64,000 bases of DNA from Chromatiaceae bacterium (GTDB lineage Bacteria; Pseudomonadota; Gammaproteobacteria; Chromatiales; Chromatiaceae). Within the stretch, counting starts at the first letter, position 1. The number at the start of each line of letters is the position of its first letter. The notes under the pieces were generated by a model that had not been told where the DNA came from, did no database searches, and saw only the letters and a program-made list of their open reading frames with translations. Below are positions 35,057 to 44,117 of this stretch, piece after piece. Made by a program: the position numbers and the translations under genes. Location: positions 1-64,000 of the forward strand of contig JACKMP010000008.1 in the NCBI GenBank assembly GCA_024235315.1, given 5' to 3'.

Positions 35057-37318
35057 TTAACGTCCGGGCCTGAACAGGCCGCCAAGACCCATATCGTCCA
35101 GCGCTCCCTCCATGAAGCGACGCACCTGCAGGGCGTCTTCCATACGCAGGGCCGCGTGCAACAACTGCCGCGCGCGCGACACGCTGAAACTGCGCACCAC
35201 CCATTTGACCTTCATCAGACTGCCGGCACTCATGCTCAGACTGTCGACGCCCAGCCCCATCAGCAGGATGGTCGCCATCGGGTTGCCGGCCAGCTCGCCA
35301 CAGACGCCCACAGGGCGGCGGAAGGTGCGCGCCCCACGCACCACCTGGTCCAGCGCGCGCAACACCGCAGGGTGCAGATCGTCGTACAGGTCGGCGACCC
35401 GCGAATTGTTGCGGTCCACCGCCAGCAGGTACTGCGTGAGGTCGTTGGTGCCGACCGAGACAAAGTCGACGCGCCTCGCCAACTCCTCGATCATGTAGAC
35501 CGCAGAAGGTACCTCGATCATCACCCCGATGTTGGGCATGGATACCGCATACCCCTCCTCCAGCAACTCGTCGTGGGCACGCTTGATCAGCATCTTCAGC
35601 TCATCCACCTCGGTGACACCGCTGATCATCGGCAGCATGATCTGCAGGTTGTCGAGGTCCACCGCCGCACGCAGCATCGCGCGCACCTGGGTCAGAAAGA
35701 TCTCCGGGTGCGCCAGCGAGATGCGCACACCACGCCAACCGAGAAACGGGTTCTGTTCGACGATCGGAAAGTAAGGCAGCGGCTTGTCGCCACCGATATC
35801 GAGCGTGCGCAGGATCACCGGCCGCGGGGAGAAGGCCTCCAGTACACGCCGGTAGTTCATCACCTGCACGGACTCGGCCGGGAATCGGTCGCGCACCATG
35901 AACGGCAGCTCGGTGCGATACAGCCCGATGCCCGCGCAGTCCTCGTGATTCGCATTGCCGGTCTCGTTGATCAGGCCGGTGTTGAGGTAAAGCGGGAAGG
36001 CGATCCCGTCGGTCGATTCCGCCGGCAGGCCACGCACACTCTCAGCCTCGGCGGTCAGCTCCCGCTCTTCCTCGGCCAGGCGTTCGTACTCACTGCGGAC
36101 TGACGGTGTCGGGGACGGATACACGCGCCCGCGGTAGCCATCGATGATCAACTCACGGTTTTCCATGCGGCTGACCGGCAGATCCGTCACACCCATCACC
36201 GCGGGTACGCCCATCGCGCGTGCCAGGATGGCGACATGCGAGGAGCTCGAACCGGTCGATGAAACAACACCCACGAGGCATTGCGGCGGCACTTCGGCAA
36301 GCTGCACCGCGCTCACCTCTTCCCCGACCAGGATGGTATCGGATGGGTAGTCGATCTCGCGCCTGCCGTCGCTCTGCAGGTGCGTCAGGATACGGCGTCC
36401 AAGATCCCGTATGTCCGAGGCCCGCTCGCGCAGATAGACGTCCTCCATACCTTCGAACACCTGCGCATGCACGTGAATACTCTGGCGCAAGGCGCCCGGC
36501 GCCCACTGCCCCTGACGGATCAGCTCGACCGTCTCGGTCACCAGGGTGTCGCCGCCGAGCATCAGCAGCAACGCGTCGAACAGCGCATTGTCTTCTGCCG
36601 GGATCTCAGCGCTGAGGCGCTGCTTCAATGCGCGCAGGTCATCTTCAACCGCCGCCACCGCCGCGCGAAACGACGCACACTCGGCTTCGACATCCTCCGC
36701 TGCACGGTCCGGAACAGCGTCCAGATCGGCCAGGCGATAGGCGACCACGCCGTGGCCAATGGAAACACCGGTGCTGCCCGGCCGCCCCTCCAGGTAGCGG
36801 GCGACCCGCGACGGCGTGGTCAAGGCGTCCAGTTCACCGCTGGCCTGGGCATAGGTGATGGCACCCGCCAGCTGTGCGGCGAGGGTGAACAGGAAGGTCA
36901 CCTCGTCATCGATGAACGCTCGCTTCGCCTGCTGGCGCACCACCAGCACGCCGAGCACCTTGCGGTTCTGGATGATGGGTACACCGAGAAAGCCCCGGTA
37001 CTGTGTCTCACCGGTCTCTGTGATACGCAGGTAGCGCGGATGCGACGGCGCATCACTGATGTTGAGCGGCTCGGCGCGTTCGGCAACCAGGCCGACCAGG
37101 CCGCGGCCAAGCGGTAGTGCCACCTTGCCGACCGCCTCCTGACGCAGACCATCGGTGGCGGCCAGGATGTGCGCCCGGGCATCCGGGTCAGTCAGGTACA
37201 CCGAACACACATCGCATTCGATCGCCTGCTTGACCAGGGTCACGATCAGGCTCAACGCCTTTTCCAGGTCCGGTGCGGCGTTGACCTCTTTGACGATGCG
37301 GTGAAGTGTCTCGAGCAT
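35057..37318 (-). CDS. ptsP: PtsP, nitrogen PTS enzyme I (EI-Ntr)
   Basis: A 753-residue phosphoenolpyruvate-protein phosphotransferase of the nitrogen PTS. The N-terminal GAF domain (about 1-165) can sense ligands such as glutamine. The phosphohistidine domain carries His361 in SSSSHVAILARAMGVP. The PEP-binding barrel has LRTLDIGGDKPLPYF, VGTNDLTQYLLAVDRNN and the active-site Cys in VGVCGELAGNP. It donates phosphate to NPr and EIIA-Ntr. It lies 78 bases after rppH, the same order as in E. coli. AGGGATC precedes the ATG. Confidence 0.95.
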   Translation of the reverse strand: MLETLHRIVKEVNAAPDLEKALSLIVTLVKQAIECDVCSVYLTDPDARAHILAATDGLRQEAVGKVALPLGRGLVGLVAERAEPLNISDAPSHPRYLRITETGETQYRGFLGVPIIQNRKVLGVLVVRQQAKRAFIDDEVTFLFTLAAQLAGAITYAQASGELDALTTPSRVARYLEGRPGSTGVSIGHGVVAYRLADLDAVPDRAAEDVEAECASFRAAVAAVEDDLRALKQRLSAEIPAEDNALFDALLLMLGGDTLVTETVELIRQGQWAPGALRQSIHVHAQVFEGMEDVYLRERASDIRDLGRRILTHLQSDGRREIDYPSDTILVGEEVSAVQLAEVPPQCLVGVVSSTGSSSSHVAILARAMGVPAVMGVTDLPVSRMENRELIIDGYRGRVYPSPTPSVRSEYERLAEEERELTAEAESVRGLPAESTDGIAFPLYLNTGLINETGNANHEDCAGIGLYRTELPFMVRDRFPAESVQVMNYRRVLEAFSPRPVILRTLDIGGDKPLPYFPIVEQNPFLGWRGVRISLAHPEIFLTQVRAMLRAAVDLDNLQIMLPMISGVTEVDELKMLIKRAHDELLEEGYAVSMPNIGVMIEVPSAVYMIEELARRVDFVSVGTNDLTQYLLAVDRNNSRVADLYDDLHPAVLRALDQVVRGARTFRRPVGVCGELAGNPMATILLMGLGVDSLSMSAGSLMKVKWVVRSFSVSRARQLLHAALRMEDALQVRRFMEGALDDMGLGGLFRPGR

Positions 37319-37396
37319 GATCCCTATGACCGGTTTGGGTGCAGCGCGATGCGCACCGGGTGGTACGCCAGCGATTGAGTCAGATCGGGGCGTTGG

Positions 37397-37921
37397 TCAA
37401 CGCCGATTCTGGCGCAAGAAGTTGTTCTGCGGTCGCGCGGGGATCCCCTCCGGAAACAACAAGGGGGCCAGCTCCTCGAGCGCACGCTCGTAAACCCGGC
37501 GTTTGAAATAGATCACCTCGCGCACCGGTTGCCAGTATTTCACCCAGCGCCAGTTGTCGAACTCGGGCTTCGGACAGGAGTCGAGACAGAACTCGCTCTC
37601 GCGGCAACGCACGCGCAACAGGAACCAGCGCTGCTTCTGGCCGATGCACACCGGATGCGAATGTCGGCGGATAAACCGCTTTGGCAGTCGATAGCGCAAC
37701 CAGCGATGCGTCGACCCGAGCAGGTCGACATGCTCGGGCAACAGACCGACCTCTTCCTGCAACTCGCGATACATCGCCTGCTCCGGAGTCTCGTCGGCCT
37801 GAATCCCGCCTTGCGGGAACTGCCAGGCATCCTGCCCCACACGACGACCCCAGAAAAGGCGGTTTTCGTCATTGCAGAGAATGATCCCCACATTTGGCCG
37901 GAAACCGTCGGCGTCTATCAC
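37397..37921 (-). CDS. rppH: RNA pyrophosphohydrolase RppH
   Basis: A 174-residue Nudix hydrolase that removes pyrophosphate from 5' ends of mRNA and so starts RNase E decay. The Nudix box (38-60) is complete: GGIQADETPEQAMYRELQEEVGL pattern with REL and EE ligands. The N-terminal FRPNVGIILCN is characteristic of RppH. It starts with GTG at 37921. A basic C-terminal tail follows the fold. Genes for rppH and ptsP are adjacent, as in many gammaproteobacteria. Confidence 0.93.
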   Translation of the reverse strand: MIDADGFRPNVGIILCNDENRLFWGRRVGQDAWQFPQGGIQADETPEQAMYRELQEEVGLLPEHVDLLGSTHRWLRYRLPKRFIRRHSHPVCIGQKQRWFLLRVRCRESEFCLDSCPKPEFDNWRWVKYWQPVREVIYFKRRVYERALEELAPLLFPEGIPARPQNNFLRQNRR

Positions 37922-37998
37922 AATTGGAACCGATTTAAGTTTTTACAATGATTGGATTTTTTCACAGCGCAGGCAGGTGCCGCAAGCACGGCCTGACC

Positions 37999-38033
37999 AT
38001 AAGCTATTGCTTATAAAAGAATTACTGTATAGT
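37999..38033 (+). promoter_or_regulatory. AT-rich promoter region with inverted repeat
   Basis: ATAAGC-TATT-GCTTAT (37999-38014) is a perfect 6-base inverted repeat, followed by a -10-like TATAGT (38028-38033), about 40 bases before the HAD-phosphatase start. The stretch also separates rppH on the other strand. It may be an operator-promoter for the HAD/ABC unit. Confidence 0.35.
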
Positions 38034-38070
38034 CGGCGATCGCCAAAACCCGCGGGAACCCTGCGCTCAC

Positions 38071-38757
38071 ATGCCTCTCGCCATCTTCGATCTGGACAAT
38101 ACCCTGCTCGCCGGCGACTCCGACTACCTGTGGGGTCAGTTCCTCGGCGAGATCGGCGTGGTCGACCCTGTCAGCTATCAACGCGAGAACGACCGCTTTT
38201 TCGAGGACTACCGCGAAGGGCGCCTGGACATCATGGCATTCCTGACGTTCTCACTGCGGCCGCTGGCCCAAAATACCCGCGCCGACCTCGATGCATGGCA
38301 CCAACGCTTCATGCGCGAAAAGATCGAACCCCTGATCACCGCCGGCGCGACCGAACTGGTCGAGCGACACCGTGCCGCCGGCGACACCCTGATGATCATC
38401 ACCGCGACCAACGCCTTCGTAACCGCACCAATCGCCCGGCGTCTCGGCATACCGCACCTGATCGCCACCGAGCCCGAGCAGCAGGGGGGCAACTTCACCG
38501 GCCGAGTTGCCGGCACCCCCAGTTTCCGCGAGGGCAAGGTCAGCCGCCTGCAGTCGTGGCTGTCGGAACACGATGCGTCGCTCGACGGCGCCTGGTTCTA
38601 CAGCGACTCGCACAACGACCTGCCACTGCTCGAACGCGTCACTCACCCGGTCGCCGTCGATCCGGACCCGGTGCTTGCCGATCATGCCGCCACGCACGGC
38701 TGGCCTGTCATCAGCCTGCTGGACGAGGACAAGCCGATACAGCATCGCCACCCCTGA
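38071..38757 (+). CDS. HAD-superfamily phosphatase (HAD-IB, SerB-like)
   Basis: A 228-residue HAD hydrolase of subfamily IB. Motif I is FDLDNTLL (6-13; nucleophile and general-acid Asp), motif II ITATNAF, and motif III/IV K176-region with YSDSHNDLPLL. This is the size and pattern of phosphoserine-phosphatase-like and related enzymes, but the substrate is unclear. The next gene, an ABC permease, begins four bases after its stop, so it is part of that operon. Confidence 0.88.
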   Translation: MPLAIFDLDNTLLAGDSDYLWGQFLGEIGVVDPVSYQRENDRFFEDYREGRLDIMAFLTFSLRPLAQNTRADLDAWHQRFMREKIEPLITAGATELVERHRAAGDTLMIITATNAFVTAPIARRLGIPHLIATEPEQQGGNFTGRVAGTPSFREGKVSRLQSWLSEHDASLDGAWFYSDSHNDLPLLERVTHPVAVDPDPVLADHAATHGWPVISLLDEDKPIQHRHP

Positions 38758-38761
38758 GCGG

Positions 38762-39751
38762 GTGACGGTATTGAGCCTGAGACGCCACACCCCGCTGCTG
38801 ACGCTGAGCCTGACATTGGCGATAGCAAGCCTCGCGCTGGCGCTGCGCCTGGGCAGCACGGATATCCCGTCGGCCGAGGTCTGGGCACATGTCATCGCCG
38901 ATGACGGCAGCATCAACGATCGGATCATCGACCAATTGCGCCTGCCGCGCGCGCTGACGGCATTCGCGGTCGGCGGACTGCTGGCACTGGCCGGCGCGCT
39001 GATCCAGGTGCTGCTGCGCAACCCGCTCGGCGATCCCTATGTGCTGGGGGTGTCCGGCGGCGCGTCGACCGCGGTGCTGAGCGCCATGCTGCTGGGCGCG
39101 CCAGTCTTCTGGTATGCCCCTGCCGCTGGCGCCGGCGCGCTGCTCAGCACGCTACTGGTTTTCGGCCTGGCGCGCAGTGGCGAAGACTGGCGCAGCGAGC
39201 GTCTGCTGCTGACCGGGATCGTGGTCGCCGCCGGCTGGTCGGCACTGATCAGCTTCGTCCTGAGCATCAGCCCGGCCGCCCGGCTGCCCGGGATGCTGTT
39301 CTGGCTGATGGGCGACCTGGCCGATGCCGACCGACCCGGTCTGCCGTTCATCGTACTCGGCGCCGCATTGCTCTACTGCCTGCTACGTGCCCGCGATCTC
39401 AATATTGCGACCCAGGGGCTGCTGCAGGCGGCCGCGCTCGGCGTGAATACGGGCCGGCTGCGCCTCGAGCTGTACTTCATCAGTGCCGTGCTGACCGCAG
39501 TCGCGGTGACCGCCGCCGGCGCGGTGGGCTTCGTCGGTCTGGTGACGCCGCACCTGGTGCGCCGCGCCGGTGGCCGCGATCACCGCGTGCTGCTGCCCGC
39601 CTCGGTGCTGCTCGGTGGCAGTCTGCTGGTGTTCGCCGACACCCTGGCCCGCACCCTGGTCAGCCCGATGCAACTGCCGGTCGGCGTGCTGACCGCATTG
39701 ATTGGCGTGCCGGTGTTTCTGTTCCTGTTGCGACGGCGGAGCGTCGCGTGA
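38762..39751 (+). CDS. FecCD/BtuC-type ABC transporter permease
   Basis: A 329-residue inner-membrane permease for iron-siderophore, haem or cobalamin import. It has about ten helices, with the family motifs LRLPRALTAFAVGGLLALAG, NPLGDPYVLGVSGGAS and GFVGLVTPHLVRR. There is no ATG near the start; GTG at 38762, with GAGCGG upstream, is chosen. It overlaps its ATPase gene (GTGA). No periplasmic binding protein or TonB receptor gene is nearby, so the substrate is undetermined. Confidence 0.88.
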   Translation: MTVLSLRRHTPLLTLSLTLAIASLALALRLGSTDIPSAEVWAHVIADDGSINDRIIDQLRLPRALTAFAVGGLLALAGALIQVLLRNPLGDPYVLGVSGGASTAVLSAMLLGAPVFWYAPAAGAGALLSTLLVFGLARSGEDWRSERLLLTGIVVAAGWSALISFVLSISPAARLPGMLFWLMGDLADADRPGLPFIVLGAALLYCLLRARDLNIATQGLLQAAALGVNTGRLRLELYFISAVLTAVAVTAAGAVGFVGLVTPHLVRRAGGRDHRVLLPASVLLGGSLLVFADTLARTLVSPMQLPVGVLTALIGVPVFLFLLRRRSVA

Positions 39752-40521
39752 GCAGCCTGCTGCAGGTACGCCAGCTGTCGGTGGCCATCGGCGGGCACCC
39801 GGTGTGTGAGGGCCTGGACCTCGACATCGATCCGGGCCAGTCCTGGGCCCTGCTCGGACGCAACGGCGCCGGAAAGACCACACTGATTCACCACCTCGCG
39901 GGCCTGCGCAGCGGGCACACCGGGCGCATCCTGTTGGCCGGTCAGGATATCGCCGCGCTGGCGCCGCGGGCTCGCGCCCGGCAGATCGGCATACTGCTGC
40001 AGCACAGTAACGCCGGCTTCGGTGCCAGCGTGCTCGACACCGTGCTCAGCGGACGGCATCCACATCTCCCGGCACTCGCCTGGGAGGGAGCGCAGGATCT
40101 GGCGATTGCACACAGCTGCATGGATGCACTCGGACTGCGCGAATTCGCCGAGCGCTCGCTGGAGACCCTGTCAGGCGGCGAGTTGCGCCGGGTGGAGATC
40201 GCACGCCTGCTGGCCCAGCAGACCGGGGTCACCTTGCTCGACGAACCGATGAACCATCTCGATCTGGGCCATCAGGCAGCGGCGCTGCGGGCACTGCGCG
40301 AGGCCTGCGTCACGCCCGACCGCTGCATGCTGATGGTGCTTCATGACCTCAATCTCGCCTACCACGCCTGCGACCACTGGCTGATTCTCAATGCCGATGG
40401 CAGCTGGCAGGCCGGCAGACGCGACGACCTAGCCGAGCAGCGCATACTGGGCGCCGCGTTCGGCCATCCGATCCAGCGTATCGACGGTGCTGCCGGTCCG
40501 CTGTTCCTCGCGCGCCTGTAA
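39748..40521 (+). CDS. ABC transporter ATP-binding protein (FecE/BtuD-type)
   Basis: A 257-residue ATPase for the FecCD-type permease. Walker A is GRNGAGKTT (37-45), the signature is LSGGELRR, and Walker B is VTLLDEPMNHLD. It starts with GTG overlapping the permease stop and has GGAG 6 bases upstream. Its stop overlaps the ATG of a small membrane protein (TAATG). The substrate of the importer is unknown. Confidence 0.9.
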   Translation: MSSLLQVRQLSVAIGGHPVCEGLDLDIDPGQSWALLGRNGAGKTTLIHHLAGLRSGHTGRILLAGQDIAALAPRARARQIGILLQHSNAGFGASVLDTVLSGRHPHLPALAWEGAQDLAIAHSCMDALGLREFAERSLETLSGGELRRVEIARLLAQQTGVTLLDEPMNHLDLGHQAAALRALREACVTPDRCMLMVLHDLNLAYHACDHWLILNADGSWQAGRRDDLAEQRILGAAFGHPIQRIDGAAGPLFLARL

Positions 40522-40769
40522 TGACGCCAGCTGCTAACATGCCGGACATGACCAAGTCCCGCGACCGTACCAATGTCTATATTCTGCTGCTGGCCATCCT
40601 GGTGGCGGCGATCGCCGGCTATTACCTGCCGACCAAGCGGCCCGAAACCGGGGCCTCGATGACGCCGAAGGAATACATCGAACTGGTTGAAAAGAAAAAG
40701 GCACAGCGTCTCAAGTACGCTGCCGAGGAAAAGGCGGCCGAGGATGCGGCAGCGCCGCCCCGGCAATAG
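40521..40769 (+). CDS. small single-helix membrane protein
   Basis: An 82-residue protein with one membrane helix (about 18-36) and a Lys/Glu/Ala-rich cytoplasmic or periplasmic tail. Its ATG overlaps the stop of the ABC ATPase gene, so it is probably translated with that transporter. In-frame ATGs at 40539 and 40548 are other possible starts. No family recognised. Confidence 0.6.
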   Translation: MTPAANMPDMTKSRDRTNVYILLLAILVAAIAGYYLPTKRPETGASMTPKEYIELVEKKKAQRLKYAAEEKAAEDAAAPPRQ

Positions 40770-40771
40770 GC

Positions 40772-41188
40772 TCAGACGGTGTCGTCAGGCCGGTGGCACA
40801 ATGGCTGCGCATCCGGATGTTCGACCGCATCGACGATCGCGTTGACCAGGTCACCCAGCTCCTGCGGTGTCAGTACCTCCATCACTTTACCGAGCAATAG
40901 CGGATCCACCCGCGCATACACGCACTCCCCCGATTCCAGGTTGAGCACCACACCGGCCGCGTGATGACCGGCATCCGGGGCACCCGCCTCGAAGATGGCC
41001 TGGTCGAGCGCCATCATCTCTTCGTAGTACGCCTCGATCTCGTCCAACAGCCGGTCGGCCGTGTCGTCCGGGATCGCGACGCCAAAGGTCTCGTCATCCT
41101 GCGTCTCGATCGCAGCAACCCCGCGCGCCACAAGAAAGTCGACAAATCGCTGACGCGGACCCGGGTTGAAGAAGACGAAATCAAGCAT
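40772..41188 (-). CDS. unknown cytoplasmic protein
   Basis: A 138-residue acidic protein without signal peptide or membrane helix. It opens with MLDFVFFNPGPRQRFVDFL and later has an EIEAYYEEMMALDQ helix and a C-terminal alpha/beta part (VVLNLESGECVYARVDPLLL). ATG at 41188 is chosen because GGAAAATTAC precedes it; ATG at 41200 and an earlier start are possible. It is convergent with the ABC operon. No family recognised. Confidence 0.7.
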   Translation of the reverse strand: MLDFVFFNPGPRQRFVDFLVARGVAAIETQDDETFGVAIPDDTADRLLDEIEAYYEEMMALDQAIFEAGAPDAGHHAAGVVLNLESGECVYARVDPLLLGKVMEVLTPQELGDLVNAIVDAVEHPDAQPLCHRPDDTV

Positions 41189-41280
41189 GTAATTTTCCAT
41201 GAACCGGCTGCCGGGCGGCAGCACCTGCCCCCACCAATCGTGCGCATTAGGCCGTGATTTCCTGATCCGGGTCAATTGAT

Positions 41281-41358
41281 CACCAGTTTGCCAACAGTCA
41301 GTAATGCAGTTTTGTTAATACTGGTGGCGACGAAACTTTCGGGGCATTCGGCTGCCCC
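41281..41358. repeat. two inverted repeats upstream of the HTH gene
   Basis: CACCAGT (41281-41287) and ACTGGTG (41320-41326) are inverted, and GGGGCA-ttcggc-TGCCCC (41341-41358) is a hairpin ending 14 bases before the ATG of the HTH gene. They could be a leader structure or the worn end of a mobile element. Confidence 0.35.
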
Positions 41359-41372
41359 GGGAAGAAGGGAAC

Positions 41373-41867
41373 ATGGATACATCGGAGATTGCCAAACTGC
41401 GCAATGCGGTACGGCAGCACGTGAGCGCATCACGCGAGCAGCGGTTTTGTTACCGCGCGCTATGCGTGCTGCTGATCGCCGAAGGACACAGGCCCAATCA
41501 GGTTGCCGAGTGGCTCGGCGAACATACCCGCACCCTCGAACGCTGGCGCAAACGATTCGTCGACAACGGCCTCGAAGGCCTGATGGACGAAACCAGTCCC
41601 GGCCGTCCGCCCAAGCTGTCGAGCGAGGAATGGAAGCGCCTGCAGGTGGATCTGGGGCAGTCGCCCTTGAACCTGGGCCTGGAAGGCAGGAAATGGCAGG
41701 GCAAGCTCCTGCAGGCTCATCTGGCCAACCGGTACGGGATCGAGTTCAGCCTCCGACAATGCCAGCGCCTGCTGAAACAGTACCGGCAGCGCCCCTCGCC
41801 CCCTGGTTACAAGAACACCACTGGCCATAGCTATACTCCTGCTGCCGGACGCGTGGGATCGGAGTAG
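41373..41867 (+). CDS. orphan IS630-type N-terminal DNA-binding domain
   Basis: A 164-residue protein matching the N-terminal half of IS630-family transposases: a helix-turn-helix (about 40-75, NQVAEWLGEHTRTLERWRKRF), the GLEGLMDETSPGRPPKL linker and a second HTH (YGIEFSLRQCQRLLKQ). The DDE catalytic half is absent, and none is found downstream. It is either a decayed transposase or a domesticated DNA-binding protein. It lies 126 bases upstream of the sulfur-globule-like gene on the same strand. Confidence 0.75.
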   Translation: MDTSEIAKLRNAVRQHVSASREQRFCYRALCVLLIAEGHRPNQVAEWLGEHTRTLERWRKRFVDNGLEGLMDETSPGRPPKLSSEEWKRLQVDLGQSPLNLGLEGRKWQGKLLQAHLANRYGIEFSLRQCQRLLKQYRQRPSPPGYKNTTGHSYTPAAGRVGSE

Positions 41868-41993
41868 AATATAAGCGAAAGCTGATTCGTGAGGTTGCCT
41901 GCCGAAGTGGCTGTGTATCGCTCGAACGTTCTGATTGCCGCCGCGGCGGGGCACGAGACTCGAAACTTGAATGATTAACCGGAGGGACTATTG

Positions 41994-42398
41994 ATGAACA
42001 AAACTCGCAAACTCTTGCTGTCCGGCCTGGTCGGCGCAGCTGCCGTCCTCGCCACCACCAGCGCCAGCGCCTTCTGGGGCTTTGGCGGCCCATTCAACTG
42101 GGGCGGCTGGAACAACGGTTGGGGTAACGGCTGGGGCAACGGTTGGGGTAATGGCTGGGGCAACAACTGGGGCGGCAGCCCGTGGGGCTGGGGTGGTGGT
42201 TATCCCGGCTACGGCTGGGGCGGCGGTTACCCGGGTTACGGCGGCTGGGGTGGCTACCCCGGCTACGGCGGCTGGGGCGGTGGCTACCCATATTACGGTG
42301 GCTACGGTTATGCACCCTACAGCGGCGCTTACACCTACCCGAGCACCACGACCACCAGCAAATCGGCCAAGGCCGCACCCAAAGCCGACAAGAAGTAA
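41994..42398 (+). CDS. sulfur-globule-like Gly/Trp/Tyr-repeat secreted protein
   Basis: A 134-residue exported protein. The signal peptide (about 1-26) ends at SASA. The mature region has NGWG repeats (about 38-56) and GGYPGYG-type repeats (about 64-105), followed by a Thr/Ser/Lys-rich tail. This composition is that of sulfur globule envelope proteins, which coat periplasmic sulfur in purple and colourless sulfur bacteria; the assignment rests on composition, not on a conserved fold. GGAGGG lies 7 bases before the ATG, a strong site. A good terminator follows, consistent with high, monocistronic expression. Confidence 0.7.
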   Translation: MNKTRKLLLSGLVGAAAVLATTSASAFWGFGGPFNWGGWNNGWGNGWGNGWGNGWGNNWGGSPWGWGGGYPGYGWGGGYPGYGGWGGYPGYGGWGGGYPYYGGYGYAPYSGAYTYPSTTTTSKSAKAAPKADKK

Positions 42399-42418
42399 TC
42401 GACCCCGTGTCGATCACG

Positions 42419-42443
42419 AAGCGCGCCTGCGGGCGCGCTTTTT
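42419..42443 (+). terminator. intrinsic terminator of the sulfur-globule-like gene
   Basis: GCGCGCC-tgc-GGGCGCGC followed by TTTTT, starting 21 bases after the stop codon. Strong GC stem with a T run. Confidence 0.85.
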
Positions 42444-42522
42444 CGTTTCCGACTCCGAGATTCGCCGTTCGCTCCATCCGCCCGCATAATCCAGACACCA
42501 ACCTGCAACGGATCGCTGGATC

Positions 42523-44043
42523 ATGAAAGGTGCCGTGGCCGCCGGCCATCCCAAGACCGCCGAAGCGGCGATGCGCATGTACGAACTGGGCGGCAACGCC
42601 TTTGACGCCGCGCTGGCCGCGACCGCTGCCGCCTGCGTCGTCGAACCGGTGCTCACATCGCTCGGTGGCGGCGGCTTTCTGCTGGCAAGACGACAGGGCC
42701 AGTCGCCGGTGTTGTACGACTTCTTTGTGCAGACGCCACGCCAGCGTCGTGCCGCGGCAGAATGCGATTTCTACCCGGTGATCGCGGACTTCGGCACGGC
42801 GCAGCAGGAATTTCATATCGGTGCCGGTGCCATCGCGACGCCCGGAACCGTGCGTGGCCTGGTGTCCACGCAGCGAGCGCTGGGCACACTGCCGCTGCAC
42901 GAGATCCTTGCACCAGCGATCGAGTACGCCTCGCAGGGTGTGGAGATCAATGCGTTGCAGGCCTACATCTTTGGCATCGTGGCGCCGATTTACCGCGCGA
43001 CACCGGCAGCGGCAGCCCTGTACTCGGGCGAGGCACTTCAGGGTGAAGGCACGCTGTTTCATCAGCCTGCACTCGCCAGCACGCTGGACTGGCTCGCCAA
43101 CGAGGGCGACGCGCCGTTTTACCTTGGCGAACTGGCCGACAGACTGGTGTCGCTCTGCCAGGACCACGGTGGACACCTTTCACACCACGACCTGGCCAAC
43201 TACCGCGTGATCGAACGCCCCCCTCTGCATTGCCGCTACCACGGCTACGATGTTGCGACCAATCCGGCGCCTTCGTCCGGCGGCACCCTGATCAGTTTTG
43301 CCCTGACAGCACTGCAGGGCCAGGACCTGGCCCAGTCCGGGTTCGGCACGGCGCGGCACCTCAAGACCCTCGGCTGAGTCATGGCCCATACCAACGTCGC
43401 GAGACAGGACGGGATGCTTGCACGGTCCGAGCACCACAGGCAGTTGTTGGACCAGTATCGTGCCGCCGTGCAGGGACACCCGGTCAACAACCGCGGCACC
43501 ACCCACATCAGTACCATCGACAGCGCCGGAAACAGCGCCGCGCTGACATTGTCGAACGGCGAAGGCAGCGGTCACCTGTTGCCGGACAGCGGCATCATGC
43601 TCAACAACATGCTCGGCGAGGAGGACCTCAACCCGGCCGGCTTCAATCGCTGGCCGTGCGACGTGCGGGTCAGCTCGATGATGGCGCCGACCCTGGCCGA
43701 GGCGAAAGGACAACTGATCGCGATCGGCTCCGGCGGCTCAAACCGCCTGCGCAGCGCGATCCTCCAGACCCTGGTCAACATGATCGACTTCGACATGACG
43801 GCGCAACAGGCGGTCGAGGCGCCGCGCATCCACTTCGAACGCGACCGTCTGGACATCGAACCCGACCTGGCCGACGACGCGTTGCGGGCGCTGTATGCCG
43901 ACTTCCCGAACCATCGGATCTGGGATTCCCCCAACCTGTTCTTCGGCGGCACTCACACCGTGTGTTGGGACGGCAGGCGATTCAGCGGTGCCGGCGACCC
44001 GCGCCGCGGTGGTGTGTTCGCCTGCAGCGGCGGTGCCGGCTAA
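42523..44043 (+). pseudogene. ggt: gamma-glutamyltransferase interrupted by an in-frame TGA
   Basis: Two parts in the same frame together cover a whole gamma-glutamyltransferase of about 506 codons. The first (42523-43377) has the N-terminal LGGNAFDAALA and LTSLGGGGF motifs. The second (ATG at 43381, ends 44043) has the nucleophile Thr in GTTHIS, SNGEGSG and MMAPTLAE. A single TGA at 43375-43377 separates them, 3 bases before the ATG, in a part that is normally a continuous helix. Mature enzymes are two chains made by self-cleavage at that Thr, so a split or reinitiated gene could in principle still work. No signal peptide. It may be a nonsense mutation, a sequencing error or a true two-gene form. 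Confidence 0.7.
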
Positions 44044-44117
44044 GATTTTGTTGGCCGCGGCCGCTAGAACGAAGGGACGACAAAACCCGTGTCCTTTCAC
44101 CCTACCGACTGCGACGG

